From assembly GCF_030297155.1 (NCBI RefSeq), contig NZ_AP028067.1:1364001-1428000 (forward strand): a stretch of DNA of 64,000 bases. The letters are read 5' to 3'. Positions 45,556 through 54,622 of the stretch are shown here, in pieces. Each line of letters opens with the position of its first letter. The first letter of the stretch is position 1. The notes below the pieces were generated by a model that did no database searches, was not told where the DNA came from, and saw nothing but the letters and a program-made list of their open reading frames with translations. The position numbers were made by a program, and so were the translations under genes. The stretch is from Vibrio sp. FE10. GTDB taxonomy: Bacteria; Pseudomonadota; Gammaproteobacteria; Enterobacterales; Vibrionaceae.

Positions 45556-46905
45556 TTATACGACTTTAGACACTTTAAGAACGAGAGAGGCTTTCAAGCC
45601 ACCCATTGAACTTTTGCCTAGAGTTAAGCTGCCACGATAGCTGTGTGCCATCTCATTCACGATGTTAAGCCCTAAGCCTGTACCTGGTGTGGTTTCGTCA
45701 AGACGTACGCCTCGCTTAGTTACCTGTTCGAGCTTCTCTTCTGGGATGCCTTTACCGTCATCTTCAATAATCAATTCGACATTACCGTCGGCAAGCTCAT
45801 TGGCGTGTACGCGAATAATACTGCCTGCCCACTTGTAGCTGTTTTCAAGCAGGTTACCGACCATCTCATCAAGGTCGGTTTTTTCTACTGCGACCTCAAG
45901 CTCTGAATCCAGCTCATTTATCATGGTGACATCGTTAGCCGCGTAAACCTTATCAAATGCCATCGCGATAGCTTCAACGCGCTCACAAGGCGATGACTTC
46001 ACTGAAAGGATGTTCATCGCCCCCGCCATGCGTGCACGGCCAAGATGGTAATCGATTTGACTTTGAATTTGATGAATCGGTTGCTGTAACAGTTTCTTCT
46101 CGTTGTCTGGCAGCATTTCGATTTCGTTTTTCAGAACCGATAACGGTGTTTTTAACGCATGAGATAAGTTACCCGCGTGGTTACGCGCTCGTTCCAGTAA
46201 CTCTTGGTAATGAAAGAGTAGGGCATTGAGGTCAGAAACTAAGGGAGAAACTTCTTTCGGGTAGTTATCGCTTAACCCTTGTTGTTCGCCTTTTCTCAAC
46301 ATCACCAGTTCACGCTGCATTTTGCTCAGTGGCAATAGCGACCAGCTGACTTGAATACCAATCAACATAAGTACACCAACAAACAATAGCATCAGAATTA
46401 ACCATACTTGGCTGGTCAGCTCGGTAAGGGTCGATTCTAATGGATCCTCATCAATACCTATGGTGATCGTGATAGGGTCAGTGAGCTCAGGTAGGTAGAT
46501 ATCTTGCTCAATATAAATCAGTCTTTCTTTCTCTGGCCCTTTGATGGATGTGTGAATCGGCGAGCGTTTGATGGTGAGGTCTTTGTCCCACAGAGAGCGA
46601 GAACGAATGATCTGTTCTTGAGTCGCCGCACGCCAATAAAGGCCACTGTAAGGTTGGTTAAACCTAGGGTCAGACAGGCGCTCAGCCATGATTAGATTGC
46701 CATTTGAGTTGGTTTCGATATTGGCGGTTAGCTCGTCCATGGTGAGGCTGAGTTGTTGCTTCATATCGTCGACAAGATAATCATTAACCAGCTTTGGTAT
46801 ACCGATACCCGCCGCTAATATCATGGCACCTAACCAAAAAGCCGCAGCGAGGAGCAAGCGGCTTTTTAGACTGATGTTTTTAAGCGTTCTTTTTTTAAGA
46901 TTCAT
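45556..46905 (-). CDS. PhoQ/VprB-like sensor histidine kinase
   Basis: The 449-residue membrane sensor has TM helices at about 16-36 and 167-187 enclosing a periplasmic domain of about 130 residues. An H-box LSHALKTPLSVLKNEIE (phospho-acceptor His249), N-box GNLLENSYKWA, G1 EDDGKGIPEE and G2 GTGLGLNIV follow. It sits 102 bp downstream of a matching OmpR-type regulator and a PepSY gene. The set looks like the Vibrio VprAB/CarRS system, which in V. cholerae controls lipid A glycinylation in response to acid, peptides or calcium; identity is inferred from memory, not alignment. Confidence 0.92.
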   Translation of the reverse strand: MNLKKRTLKNISLKSRLLLAAAFWLGAMILAAGIGIPKLVNDYLVDDMKQQLSLTMDELTANIETNSNGNLIMAERLSDPRFNQPYSGLYWRAATQEQIIRSRSLWDKDLTIKRSPIHTSIKGPEKERLIYIEQDIYLPELTDPITITIGIDEDPLESTLTELTSQVWLILMLLFVGVLMLIGIQVSWSLLPLSKMQRELVMLRKGEQQGLSDNYPKEVSPLVSDLNALLFHYQELLERARNHAGNLSHALKTPLSVLKNEIEMLPDNEKKLLQQPIHQIQSQIDYHLGRARMAGAMNILSVKSSPCERVEAIAMAFDKVYAANDVTMINELDSELEVAVEKTDLDEMVGNLLENSYKWAGSIIRVHANELADGNVELIIEDDGKGIPEEKLEQVTKRGVRLDETTPGTGLGLNIVNEMAHSYRGSLTLGKSSMGGLKASLVLKVSKVV

Positions 46906-47007
46906 ACGTTACCAGCCTGTCTTTGCTCATCTTGTTATGAGAACAACGACGAACAGCACAGGCTGTCCATTAATTGGAGATTGCTCTTAGCTTAATTAAA
47001 TACAGCA

Positions 47008-47667
47008 CTATTCAGCATTGAGTTGGTAGCCAAGGCCACGAACGGTTTTGATGATCTTTGGTGCGATTTTTTTACGGATACGGCCGATGAAAACTTCCAC
47101 AGTATTAGAGTCACGGTCGAAATCTTGCTTGTAGATATGTTCCACCAATTCTGTGCGTGAGATAACCTTGTTCTGGTTATGCATGAAGTAAGCAACCACC
47201 TTGTATTCCAATGCCGTTAGGCTTACTGCCTGACCTTGCCAAAGTACTTTAGAGCTGCGAGTGTCTAGGCTTAAATCACCAATTTGAAGAACAGGAGCAG
47301 CGCTACCAGACGCGCGACGTAATTGCGCACGAATACGAGCAATTAACTCAACCATTTCAAACGGCTTTGTTAGGTAATCATCTGCGCCTGCGTTCAAGCC
47401 TTCTACACGCTGAGTAAGAGTGTCACGCGCACTTAAGATAACGACTGGTGTATTGATATTTTCGTCTCGAATGCCTTTCAACACGGTTAAGCCATCCAGC
47501 TTCGGTAAGCCTAGGTCGAGAACTATGGCATCCCACTCTTCCGATGTTGCACGGTAGAGTGCGTCGATACCGTCTTGAGAAAGCTCTGGAACCCAGTCGG
47601 CTCCCTCAAGGGTTTCTAGAATTTGTTGGCCCAAGCGAGGTTCGTCTTCAACGACTAAAATTTTCAT
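47008..47667 (-). CDS. OmpR-family response regulator (VprA/CarR-like)
   Basis: The 219-residue protein has a receiver domain with acidic pocket Glu7/Asp8, phospho-acceptor Asp51 (AIVLDLGLPKLDG) and Lys in TKPF. A C-terminal winged helix follows (VSLTALEYKVVAYFMHNQNKVISRTELVEHIY ... SNTVEVFIGRIRKKI). It precedes the kinase gene in the same operon and follows a PepSY-domain gene, the PmrA/PhoP-like arrangement. Confidence 0.94.
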   Translation of the reverse strand: MKILVVEDEPRLGQQILETLEGADWVPELSQDGIDALYRATSEEWDAIVLDLGLPKLDGLTVLKGIRDENINTPVVILSARDTLTQRVEGLNAGADDYLTKPFEMVELIARIRAQLRRASGSAAPVLQIGDLSLDTRSSKVLWQGQAVSLTALEYKVVAYFMHNQNKVISRTELVEHIYKQDFDRDSNTVEVFIGRIRKKIAPKIIKTVRGLGYQLNAE

Positions 47668-47706
47668 AATTGTTCTTCTTAATTCTTGTAATGACTGTTC
47701 GCGGTG

Positions 47707-47793
47707 CTTAATTGCTCGTCGTGATTAATAGTATCTTTAAAGTTGCGCCCTTAATTATTCGTCGTGTTTAATTGCGTCTTTAAAGTTTCGGCC
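47707..47793. repeat. 44-bp imperfect tandem duplication of the PepSY gene 3' end
   Basis: 47750-47793 (the last codons of the PepSY gene plus stop) and 47707-47750 are about 80% identical copies. The downstream copy would read GRNFKDTINHDEQL in a shifted frame, echoing the real C-terminus GRNFKDAIKHDE. Confidence 0.7.
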
Positions 47794-48153
47794 TTTAATC
47801 ATGAGCATCTCTAACGTTTCGGCGTTGTATTCGACTTTGATGATGTTGTTTTGGTAATTAATTTTTAGTTCATAAACCCAAATATCATCGTCTTCTTCTA
47901 GTTCTACTTTAATGATTCGACCATGAAGATCGTTCTCAACGGCCGCATACATTTCTGAGAAAGGGCGAATATAGCCTTCGCGTACCGCTTCGTAGACTTC
48001 GTCTTGATCTTCTTCAAATTCGATACGAGTTCCTGCTTTATGAACATCTTGCACTAAGTCGTGGCCGTTATGATGTGAGTCGGCCCATGCACCAGCAGAA
48101 ACAAATAAGCCTAAGCTTATAGAAAACAAAGAAATCATAGCTTTACTAAACAT
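47755..48153 (-). CDS. PepSY-domain periplasmic protein
   Basis: The 132-residue product has a signal peptide (cleavage near AWA-DS), a His-rich start (SHHNGHD), and a PepSY-like domain: YEAVREGYIRPFSEMYAAVENDLHGRIIKVELEEDDDIWVYELKINYQNNIIKVEYNAETLEML. Small PepSY proteins often accompany PhoPQ/PmrAB-type systems and may modulate the sensor. It is the first gene of the operon with the response regulator and kinase. Its 3' end is followed by a degenerate duplicate of itself. Confidence 0.82.
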   Translation of the reverse strand: MFSKAMISLFSISLGLFVSAGAWADSHHNGHDLVQDVHKAGTRIEFEEDQDEVYEAVREGYIRPFSEMYAAVENDLHGRIIKVELEEDDDIWVYELKINYQNNIIKVEYNAETLEMLMIKGRNFKDAIKHDE

Positions 48154-48345
48154 AGCGAATCCTAGAGAAGGTTGATAGCGTTCAGTATAAAAAAGTAATT
48201 CTGAACAGAAAGTGAACCTGATTAATAATGAGAATTTGATACCTAAAAACTGAACGCTTAATAGCGGAAGGCCTGATAAATGAAGACTAACTGCCGAGTG
48301 TTAAGAACGTAATACTTATCTTTATACTTATACTTATACTTAACC

Positions 48346-50088
48346 TTAACGCTGCTGTAGCTCGTCTTCGAATATCTTGTCTCTCATTTTCCAAAAGCGT
48401 CCCACTTTACGCGCAATCACGAATTGAGGTGGGCGGAATCGATGTTGGTGAGCAACCACTTTACTTGGTGAAGCTTCTTCAAATGGTCGGTGTCGGTCGG
48501 CAAGGTGAGGGCGAACAAACTGGTCCTTAAAGTTCTGCTTCTGTTTCTTGGTGGTCAATGACCAGAACTCATGCACTTGTGCTTGGTTCTCACCGCGGTA
48601 GGTAACCTTAAGTTGCGACTTGCCTTTGTCGTCCTTGAGAACGTTAAGGTCCATCTCTAAACACTCAAACACCAACGCATCTTTTAGGTTTAATGCTTCT
48701 TTCAGCTTTTTATCTGGGTCAACTAAGGTGGCATCGCACTCATGACAAATACGCGCGGCGATGTCGTTGTCTGCGCCGCATTCACCACAGTACTTAGCGC
48801 GAAAACGATAGTTACAGTGCTCGCGTTCCCCTGTGTCTTCATCGGTAAAGTAACCTTGGCATTTACGGCCAAAGTGTTCGAGTAAGAATCCATTGCTGTC
48901 TAGCTTGCCCCAAAAGTTATTATTGAAGCCGCAAGCAGGGCAGGGAATGGTGATGATTTCACTGTCAGAATCGGGTTTTGGGTCGCCCACTTCAGGTTGA
49001 TAAAGGTCGTAACTGTTGCCTGCATAGTCGAGCACTAAACACTCTTTTTTACCTGGAGACAAGCGCAGGCCACGGCCGACGATTTGTTGGTACAAACTAA
49101 TAGATTCAGTTGGGCGTAGAATCGCGATTAAATCGACATGCGGCGCATCAAAACCTGTGGTTAATACCGATACGTTAACCAAGAACTTGATTTTACGTTC
49201 TTTGAAATCGTTAATGATTTGGTCGCGCTCTAGCGTAGGCGTGTCGCCGATTACAATTGATGATTCACCTTCCGGTAGTAAGCCAAGGATCTCTTGTGCG
49301 TGTCTAACCGTCGCAGCGAATACCATGATGCCGAGTTTGTCTTTGGCCAGTTCAATGATTTGGTCGACAATTTGTGGGGTGGCTCGTTTAGACTGCTCGA
49401 TCACCATATCGAGTTCGGCTTCTTTGTATCGACCTGTACTTGCTGGTTTTAATTGAGAGAAGTCGTAGCTCAATACGGGCGCATCGATCATTCGAGCTGG
49501 TGTGAGAAAGCCTTCGTCCAACAAGTAGCGAATCGGGAGTTCGAAAATACAGTCTCTGAAAAAACGAGGTTCTTCAGATCGAACTTGGCCACGGGTGTGA
49601 TATTGGTAAAGCCACCCCATACCAAGACGATAAGGCGTCGCGGTCAATCCAAGCACCTTTATGCCCGAATTATTCTCACGTAAGTGAGTGATCACTTTTT
49701 GATAGCTACTGGTCTTTTCATCTGGCACGCGGTGGCATTCATCGATAACCAATAACGAGAATTGATTGGAGAATGAATCGAGGTTTCGAACCACGGATTG
49801 AACTGAAGCAAACACTACTTGTTGGTCGGTCTCTTTACGCCCTAAACCGGCAGAGAAAATTGAACCTTTTAGCCCATAACCTTCATATTTTTCATGGTTT
49901 TGCTCAACGAGCTCTTTTACGTGAGCAAGCACTAGAACTCGACCTTTAGCAAGCCTTGCTAGTTCTGCAATCACAAGGCTTTTTCCAGCGCCTGTCGGCA
50001 ACACAAGAACAGCCGGTGTTTGGTGTTTTCTGAAGTAATGAATCACTGATTTTACTGAGTCAGCTTGGTACGGGCGGAGTGTATACAT
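48346..50088 (-). CDS. radD: RadD/YejH DNA repair helicase-like ATPase
   Basis: The start at 50088 (MYTLRPYQADSVKSVIHYFRKH) gives 580 residues, matching E. coli RadD (586). The superfamily-2 motifs are Q-like YQ, Walker A LPTGAGKS, DECH (LLVIDECHRVP), GLTATPYR and motif VI QQIVGRGLRLSPGK. The C-terminal half holds zinc-binding cysteines (CPACGFNNNF, YCGECGADN, ICHECDAT). RadD works with RecA and SSB in double-strand break repair. It is divergent from rsuA. Confidence 0.93.
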   Translation of the reverse strand: MYTLRPYQADSVKSVIHYFRKHQTPAVLVLPTGAGKSLVIAELARLAKGRVLVLAHVKELVEQNHEKYEGYGLKGSIFSAGLGRKETDQQVVFASVQSVVRNLDSFSNQFSLLVIDECHRVPDEKTSSYQKVITHLRENNSGIKVLGLTATPYRLGMGWLYQYHTRGQVRSEEPRFFRDCIFELPIRYLLDEGFLTPARMIDAPVLSYDFSQLKPASTGRYKEAELDMVIEQSKRATPQIVDQIIELAKDKLGIMVFAATVRHAQEILGLLPEGESSIVIGDTPTLERDQIINDFKERKIKFLVNVSVLTTGFDAPHVDLIAILRPTESISLYQQIVGRGLRLSPGKKECLVLDYAGNSYDLYQPEVGDPKPDSDSEIITIPCPACGFNNNFWGKLDSNGFLLEHFGRKCQGYFTDEDTGEREHCNYRFRAKYCGECGADNDIAARICHECDATLVDPDKKLKEALNLKDALVFECLEMDLNVLKDDKGKSQLKVTYRGENQAQVHEFWSLTTKKQKQNFKDQFVRPHLADRHRPFEEASPSKVVAHQHRFRPPQFVIARKVGRFWKMRDKIFEDELQQR

Positions 50089-50185
50089 ATCGTGTCTTGT
50101 AAAATGAAAAACAAATAGTGTGAAATAGCTCAACTAATTGAGCAAAGGTGACTATAATACCCGACTTAGATTAGTTGAGGTATTC

Positions 50186-50881
50186 ATGCGTTTAGATAAA
50201 TTTCTGTGCGATGCATTAGGCGTCACTCGAAGAGAAGCAACACACTTATTAAAATCAAAAGCAGTAACAGTAAATGATGTCATTCAAAAAAGCGGCTCAC
50301 TTAAGGTAACTGAAGAGTGCGTTGTGGAATGGCAAGGCAATGAACTGAATGTTCACGGCCCGCGTTACATCATGCTTTACAAGCCAGAAGGTTTTGTTTG
50401 TTCGCATGAAGATGGTTCAAATCGTACTGCGTTTGAACTACTCGATGAAATCAAAATGGATAAGTTGCACTTTGCAGGTCGTTTAGATGTTGATACTACA
50501 GGTCTTGTCTTAATGACAGACGACGGTAAGTGGTCTCATCGTATTACGTCGCCAAAGCATAAGTGCGAGAAGATGTACCGAGTGTGGTTGGTTGAACCTG
50601 TTGAAGACGATTACGTTGAAAAGTTCAAAGAGGGCATCCAGCTTAAGAGCGAAGACGGCCTAACACTTCCAGCACACCTTGAAGTACGTGCAGAGCGTGA
50701 AGTGTTACTAACGATTCACGAAGGCAAATACCATCAAGTAAAACGCATGTTTGCAGCTCTTGGTAACAAGGTAGAAGCACTACACCGTGAACGTATTGGT
50801 GAAATCGAGATGGACGAATCTTTAGAGTTGGGTGAATACCGTTACCTAACACAAGAAGAAGTCGACTCTATCTGGAAGTAA
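50186..50881 (+). CDS. rsuA: 16S rRNA pseudouridine-516 synthase
   Basis: Beginning at ATG 50186 (MRLDKFLCDALGVTRREATHLLKSKAVTVND, with TTGAGG upstream), the 231-residue protein has an S4 RNA-binding domain, then the catalytic motif AGRLDVDTTGLVLMTDDG containing the Asp nucleophile, and the C-terminal motif EGKYHQVKRMFAALGNKV. Length and order match RsuA, which makes pseudouridine 516 in the small-subunit rRNA. Confidence 0.95.
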   Translation: MRLDKFLCDALGVTRREATHLLKSKAVTVNDVIQKSGSLKVTEECVVEWQGNELNVHGPRYIMLYKPEGFVCSHEDGSNRTAFELLDEIKMDKLHFAGRLDVDTTGLVLMTDDGKWSHRITSPKHKCEKMYRVWLVEPVEDDYVEKFKEGIQLKSEDGLTLPAHLEVRAEREVLLTIHEGKYHQVKRMFAALGNKVEALHRERIGEIEMDESLELGEYRYLTQEEVDSIWK

Positions 50882-50968
50882 TCTTTTCTACCGTAGATGT
50901 GGCCGACTAAGGATAGCGTCGGCTGATTATTTTTGACTGGTACTAGGACAGTTTCAGCCATTATTACT

Positions 50969-51070
50969 ATATGTTCATGTATGTGTGCGCATATTCGTGT
51001 ATCACTGTGCGTGTTCGTGTATGGCTATGTGTATATTCGTATATTGCTGCGTGCATGCTCGTGCTCACAT
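50969..51070. repeat. Degenerate tandem repeats upstream of bcr
   Basis: Five imperfect units of 20-22 bases with the core (A)T(A/G)TTCGT(G)TAT and strong alternation of T/C with G/A (many TG, CA, TA and CG steps) fill the gap. Such alternation can adopt left-handed DNA. The array ends 26 bp before the MFS gene start. Confidence 0.5.
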
Positions 51071-51096
51071 AGAACTTAGTACTTAGTCGGAGAGTT

Positions 51097-52314
51097 ATGC
51101 AAACGTCTACCTCACAGACCCCAAGCTCACAATCACAAACTCCTCAGTTAGGTTGGATGCTATTTTTGGTTCTGGGCGCTATTGGTGCTTTAACACCACT
51201 CGCCATCGATATGTACCTACCTGCAATGCCAACGATCGCCAAAGATCTTGGTGTGACAGCAGGGGAAGTGCAAATCACACTTACCGCGTACACCGCAGGC
51301 TTCGCTTTGGGTCAGTTGTTACATGGCCCGTTAGCCGACAGTTATGGTCGAAAGCCCGTTCTACTGATTGGTGTATTCTTCTTTGCGCTAGCGTCTGTCG
51401 TGAGTGCGACGACTCATGGCATTGAAGCGCTAACGTTAGTTCGTACCGCTCAAGGTTTTGCAGGTGCGGCGGCGGCGGTCATTATTCAAGCGGTTGTGCG
51501 TGATATGTTCGACCGTGAAGATTTCGCGAGAACCATGTCGTTCGTTACCTTAGTGATGACGGTTGCGCCACTTATCGCGCCGATGATTGGCGGCTATTTG
51601 GCATTGTGGTTCGGTTGGCGTTCAATCTTTTGGGTGTTGGCTATTTTTGCGGTGATCGTGATTCTCGCGGTGATAATCAAAATCCCTGAGACTCTGCCTG
51701 TTGAAAATCGTCAACTATTGCGCTTTAAAACCACGATTCGTAATTACGCTCGTTTATGTAAAAACTCGACCGCTATGGGCCTAATTTTCTCGGGTGCGTT
51801 CTCGTTCTCTGGGATGTTTGCATTCTTAACCGCAGGCTCTTTTGTCTACATTGATATCTATGGCGTACGTCCTGACTTGTTCGGTTATCTGTTTGGCCTA
51901 AACATCGTAGCGATGATCCTGATGACAACCATCAATGGTCGAATCGTTAAGAAGGTCGGTTCTCATACGATGTTGAGAGCGGCGTTGGTTATTCAATTAC
52001 TGGCTGGGTTAGGCTTGCTCGTCGGTTGGGCGTTGGATTTAGGACTTTGGGGAATTGTGCCATTTGTGATGCTATTTATTGGCACCATTTCTACTATCGG
52101 CAGTAACTCTATGGGTCTACTGCTAAGTGGTTATCCAAACATGGCAGGTACGGCTTCATCGCTTGCGGGAACATTAAGATTTGGTACTGGTTCTGTCGTT
52201 GGGGCTATCGTTGCGATGCTGCCAAGTGACAGTGCTGGGTCTATGGCTATGGTAATGGCTGCGTGTGCAGTAATGTCAGCATTACTATATTGGACATTAG
52301 GAAAGAAGGCATAA
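51097..52314 (+). CDS. Bcr/CflA-family drug efflux transporter (MFS)
   Basis: The 405-residue, 12-TM transporter begins with a Q/S-rich leader, then TM1 with DMYLPAMPTIAKDLG, and the MFS loop motif GPLADSYGRKPVLLIGV. It matches the Bcr/CflA subfamily of multidrug and bicyclomycin exporters in the inner membrane. It overlaps the next gene by TAATG, so the two are translationally coupled. Confidence 0.92.
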   Translation: MQTSTSQTPSSQSQTPQLGWMLFLVLGAIGALTPLAIDMYLPAMPTIAKDLGVTAGEVQITLTAYTAGFALGQLLHGPLADSYGRKPVLLIGVFFFALASVVSATTHGIEALTLVRTAQGFAGAAAAVIIQAVVRDMFDREDFARTMSFVTLVMTVAPLIAPMIGGYLALWFGWRSIFWVLAIFAVIVILAVIIKIPETLPVENRQLLRFKTTIRNYARLCKNSTAMGLIFSGAFSFSGMFAFLTAGSFVYIDIYGVRPDLFGYLFGLNIVAMILMTTINGRIVKKVGSHTMLRAALVIQLLAGLGLLVGWALDLGLWGIVPFVMLFIGTISTIGSNSMGLLLSGYPNMAGTASSLAGTLRFGTGSVVGAIVAMLPSDSAGSMAMVMAACAVMSALLYWTLGKKA

Positions 52315-52973
52315 TGTCAAAATACTATATTGAAATTCAGAAGTTAGTGAATGATGCATTGGGTGAGCTTTACGCTCTACACAAAGCAGGCAAAGCGATT
52401 GATGCGCCTATTGCGAACAACCTTTATTTGGTTCGTTGGGTGACGAAAGCGATTAAGGCTCAGTCTTATGATCGTGTGATTGTTCCTGATTTGGTGCGTT
52501 GGCAGAAGCAGGGTCGTTCAAAAGGCAACAACTCTGATTTAACCTTTACCTTCAAACGTATTTCTGCGTTTTACGGTAAATTCTTCCCTGAAGGCGAAGA
52601 ACCAAAAGCGTTGAAAGACAGCGACGTTGAAGCCTTTATGGACAAGATGTACGAGATGGGTTGGAGCGTATCGAGTGAAGATGAGCTGACGACTGGCGGC
52701 AAAATTCAGTTCTTCACTGATGGTGAGCACTCTTTTGCACTTTGTGGCAAACAGTGTGATGACTCGTTCGACGGTGAGCTAATGGTTAAGCCAATGAACT
52801 GGTTTGTTCGTGGTAACCACGCTGAGTTTATTCAAGCAGCGATGGAAGCAGGTTTCATGCTTCACAAAGTCACTGACTACAAGTCAGCGGTGAAGTACCA
52901 CGGTGAATACATCGTGTATCCTGCTAACCAAGGCAACCAACTTGCAGAGATCCCAATTAGCGTTGTCGGCTAG
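52314..52973 (+). CDS. DUF2913 family protein
   Basis: The start at 52314 (MSKYYIEIQKLVNDALGEL) overlaps the TAA of the MFS gene by one base. The 219-residue soluble protein matches the DUF2913 pattern, common in Vibrio: ANNLYLVRWVTKAIKAQSYDRVIVPDLVRWQKQGRSKG, LKDSDVEAFMDKMYEMGWSVS, GEYIVYPANQGNQLAEIP. The function is unknown; co-translation with an efflux pump is notable. Confidence 0.82.
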   Translation: MSKYYIEIQKLVNDALGELYALHKAGKAIDAPIANNLYLVRWVTKAIKAQSYDRVIVPDLVRWQKQGRSKGNNSDLTFTFKRISAFYGKFFPEGEEPKALKDSDVEAFMDKMYEMGWSVSSEDELTTGGKIQFFTDGEHSFALCGKQCDDSFDGELMVKPMNWFVRGNHAEFIQAAMEAGFMLHKVTDYKSAVKYHGEYIVYPANQGNQLAEIPISVVG

Positions 52974-53051
52974 TAGCGGATTCGGGATACGAGATGAGAG
53001 ATACGAAGAGCGGAATTATCCGCTCTTTTTTGCCTCTCACTGAGCATGTCG

Positions 53052-54524
53052 CTAATTTGCTGTTAAGTCTTTTCGCATCCCGTCACCCGAATCTCGCATC
53101 TGCTCTTGTGCCTGCTTCTCAATCGCCTTCACCATGCCTTTAAAGATAAACAGGTGGGCTGGCATCATTGCGAACCAATAGAGTAGACCTAGAAAGCCTT
53201 TCGGGTGCCACCAAGCAGATATATTGAGCTCTCGTGACTCTCCATTATCCGACACGGTGATTTCTAAGCGTCCTAAACCGGGTCCTTTCATTCCAAAAAG
53301 CAGAGACAAAAACTGGTTCTCTTCGCAGCGAATGACTTTCCATGAATCGATTTTGTCACCGACTTTTAGATTCGGCCCTTCTGGCATTTGTCGAACCGGA
53401 ATACCGCCGCCAAATAAAAGGTCGAGCCATTCTCGTGTACGCCACAATGCATTAGCAAAGAAGTAACCTTGCTTCGGGCTTCCTATCTGTTGTGCAATCT
53501 GCCACAAAGACTCTAATGATGCCGTTGAGGTAATACTGGCTCCGGTTTTCTTTGGGTAATAACCATACCCAGCCTGCCAGCGTTTAAACGCGGTTTTATC
53601 GAAGCCCCACACATTACTTTTCACGAAGTTGCCTTCAGAGTGAATGGTTTGTTCGACCATGCGCTCGAACGACATCAGCTTTTGTGGGTACTTTTCACTA
53701 ATGGTAGTCGAGTTAGCAATGAAGTCATGCTTAAGGCCCGCGAGAAGTGCTCTGCCTATATTTGATGGGACAGAGGTCACCACGCCTAACCAATAAGACG
53801 CAATTTGTGGTGTGAGTAGCGATGTCGCCCATAGTCGAAGAGGGCGGTCCGCGGTTTTAGCGATATGAGCAAACTGGTTTCGATAAGAGACAATATCAGG
53901 CCCACCGACTTCGAAGGTTTGGTGCTCTGTCGGAGTGTCTTGCGCCAGTTTGAGTAGGTAATGGTTGAGGTTCTGCAACGCTATTGGATTCGCTTTGGAA
54001 TCCACCCATTTTGGCGCAATCATGATGGGTAGGTTGTAAACAAAGTCTCGCATGATCTCGAACGCCGCTGAGCCTGGGCCGATAATCACGCCAGCTTGCA
54101 ATTCGGTTATTGGCACTGAGCCTTTTCGTAATAAGTCACCGGTTTGCTTGCGGGCTTGTAAATGTTCCGAATCCGCCGTTTGTGGTTGAAGCGAACTTAG
54201 ATAGATCACGTGTTTATTATTCGGAGTTAACGCAGAGATAAAATTGCGCGCCAGATTCAATTCATAGTCGATGAAATCGTGGCCCTCAGCCATCCCATGC
54301 ACCAGAAAGAAAATAAGGTCAAAGTCAGGGACGAGCGCTTGAGTCGCTGCTTGATCGGCAAGATCAAGATACACGAGCGATAGATTATCGTGAGGCTCGG
54401 TTCGTGCTTTTAAATAGTCGATATGCCTTGCTGCTGCGGTGACTTGATAGCCTTGTTCAAGCAGGAGAGGGAGGAGCTGCGAACCAACATATCCAGAAGC
54501 GCCTAAAACCAGTACTTTCTTCAT
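53052..54524 (-). CDS. NAD(P)-binding SDR protein with DUF2867 domain
   Basis: The 490-residue protein has an N-terminal Rossmann domain (KVLGASGYVGSQLLPLLLEQGYQVTAAAR, then YLDLAD and IYLSSLQPQ) of the atypical NmrA-like SDR type, lacking a clear YxxxK pair. A C-terminal DUF2867 domain (about 330-475; FANALWRTREWLDLLFGGG, WWHPKGFLGLLYWFAMMPAHLFIFKGM) follows. A hydrophobic segment near the C-terminus may attach it to the membrane. It is a single gene, divergent from the MATE gene. Confidence 0.88.
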   Translation of the reverse strand: MKKVLVLGASGYVGSQLLPLLLEQGYQVTAAARHIDYLKARTEPHDNLSLVYLDLADQAATQALVPDFDLIFFLVHGMAEGHDFIDYELNLARNFISALTPNNKHVIYLSSLQPQTADSEHLQARKQTGDLLRKGSVPITELQAGVIIGPGSAAFEIMRDFVYNLPIMIAPKWVDSKANPIALQNLNHYLLKLAQDTPTEHQTFEVGGPDIVSYRNQFAHIAKTADRPLRLWATSLLTPQIASYWLGVVTSVPSNIGRALLAGLKHDFIANSTTISEKYPQKLMSFERMVEQTIHSEGNFVKSNVWGFDKTAFKRWQAGYGYYPKKTGASITSTASLESLWQIAQQIGSPKQGYFFANALWRTREWLDLLFGGGIPVRQMPEGPNLKVGDKIDSWKVIRCEENQFLSLLFGMKGPGLGRLEITVSDNGESRELNISAWWHPKGFLGLLYWFAMMPAHLFIFKGMVKAIEKQAQEQMRDSGDGMRKDLTAN

Positions 54525-54622
54525 TGTTACTCCATTTATATCTGTGGTTAAAAACCGAACATTGATATAATAGCGCGATATTTATCTTTATTCATCAATA
54601 CGTTCCGTTTAGGTCTCTCTAT

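Noticed and set aside
48320..48345. Short hexamer-type repeat (ATACTT units) after the radD stop
   Set aside because: It has only three or four units in A+T-rich spacer; too short to support a functional claim.
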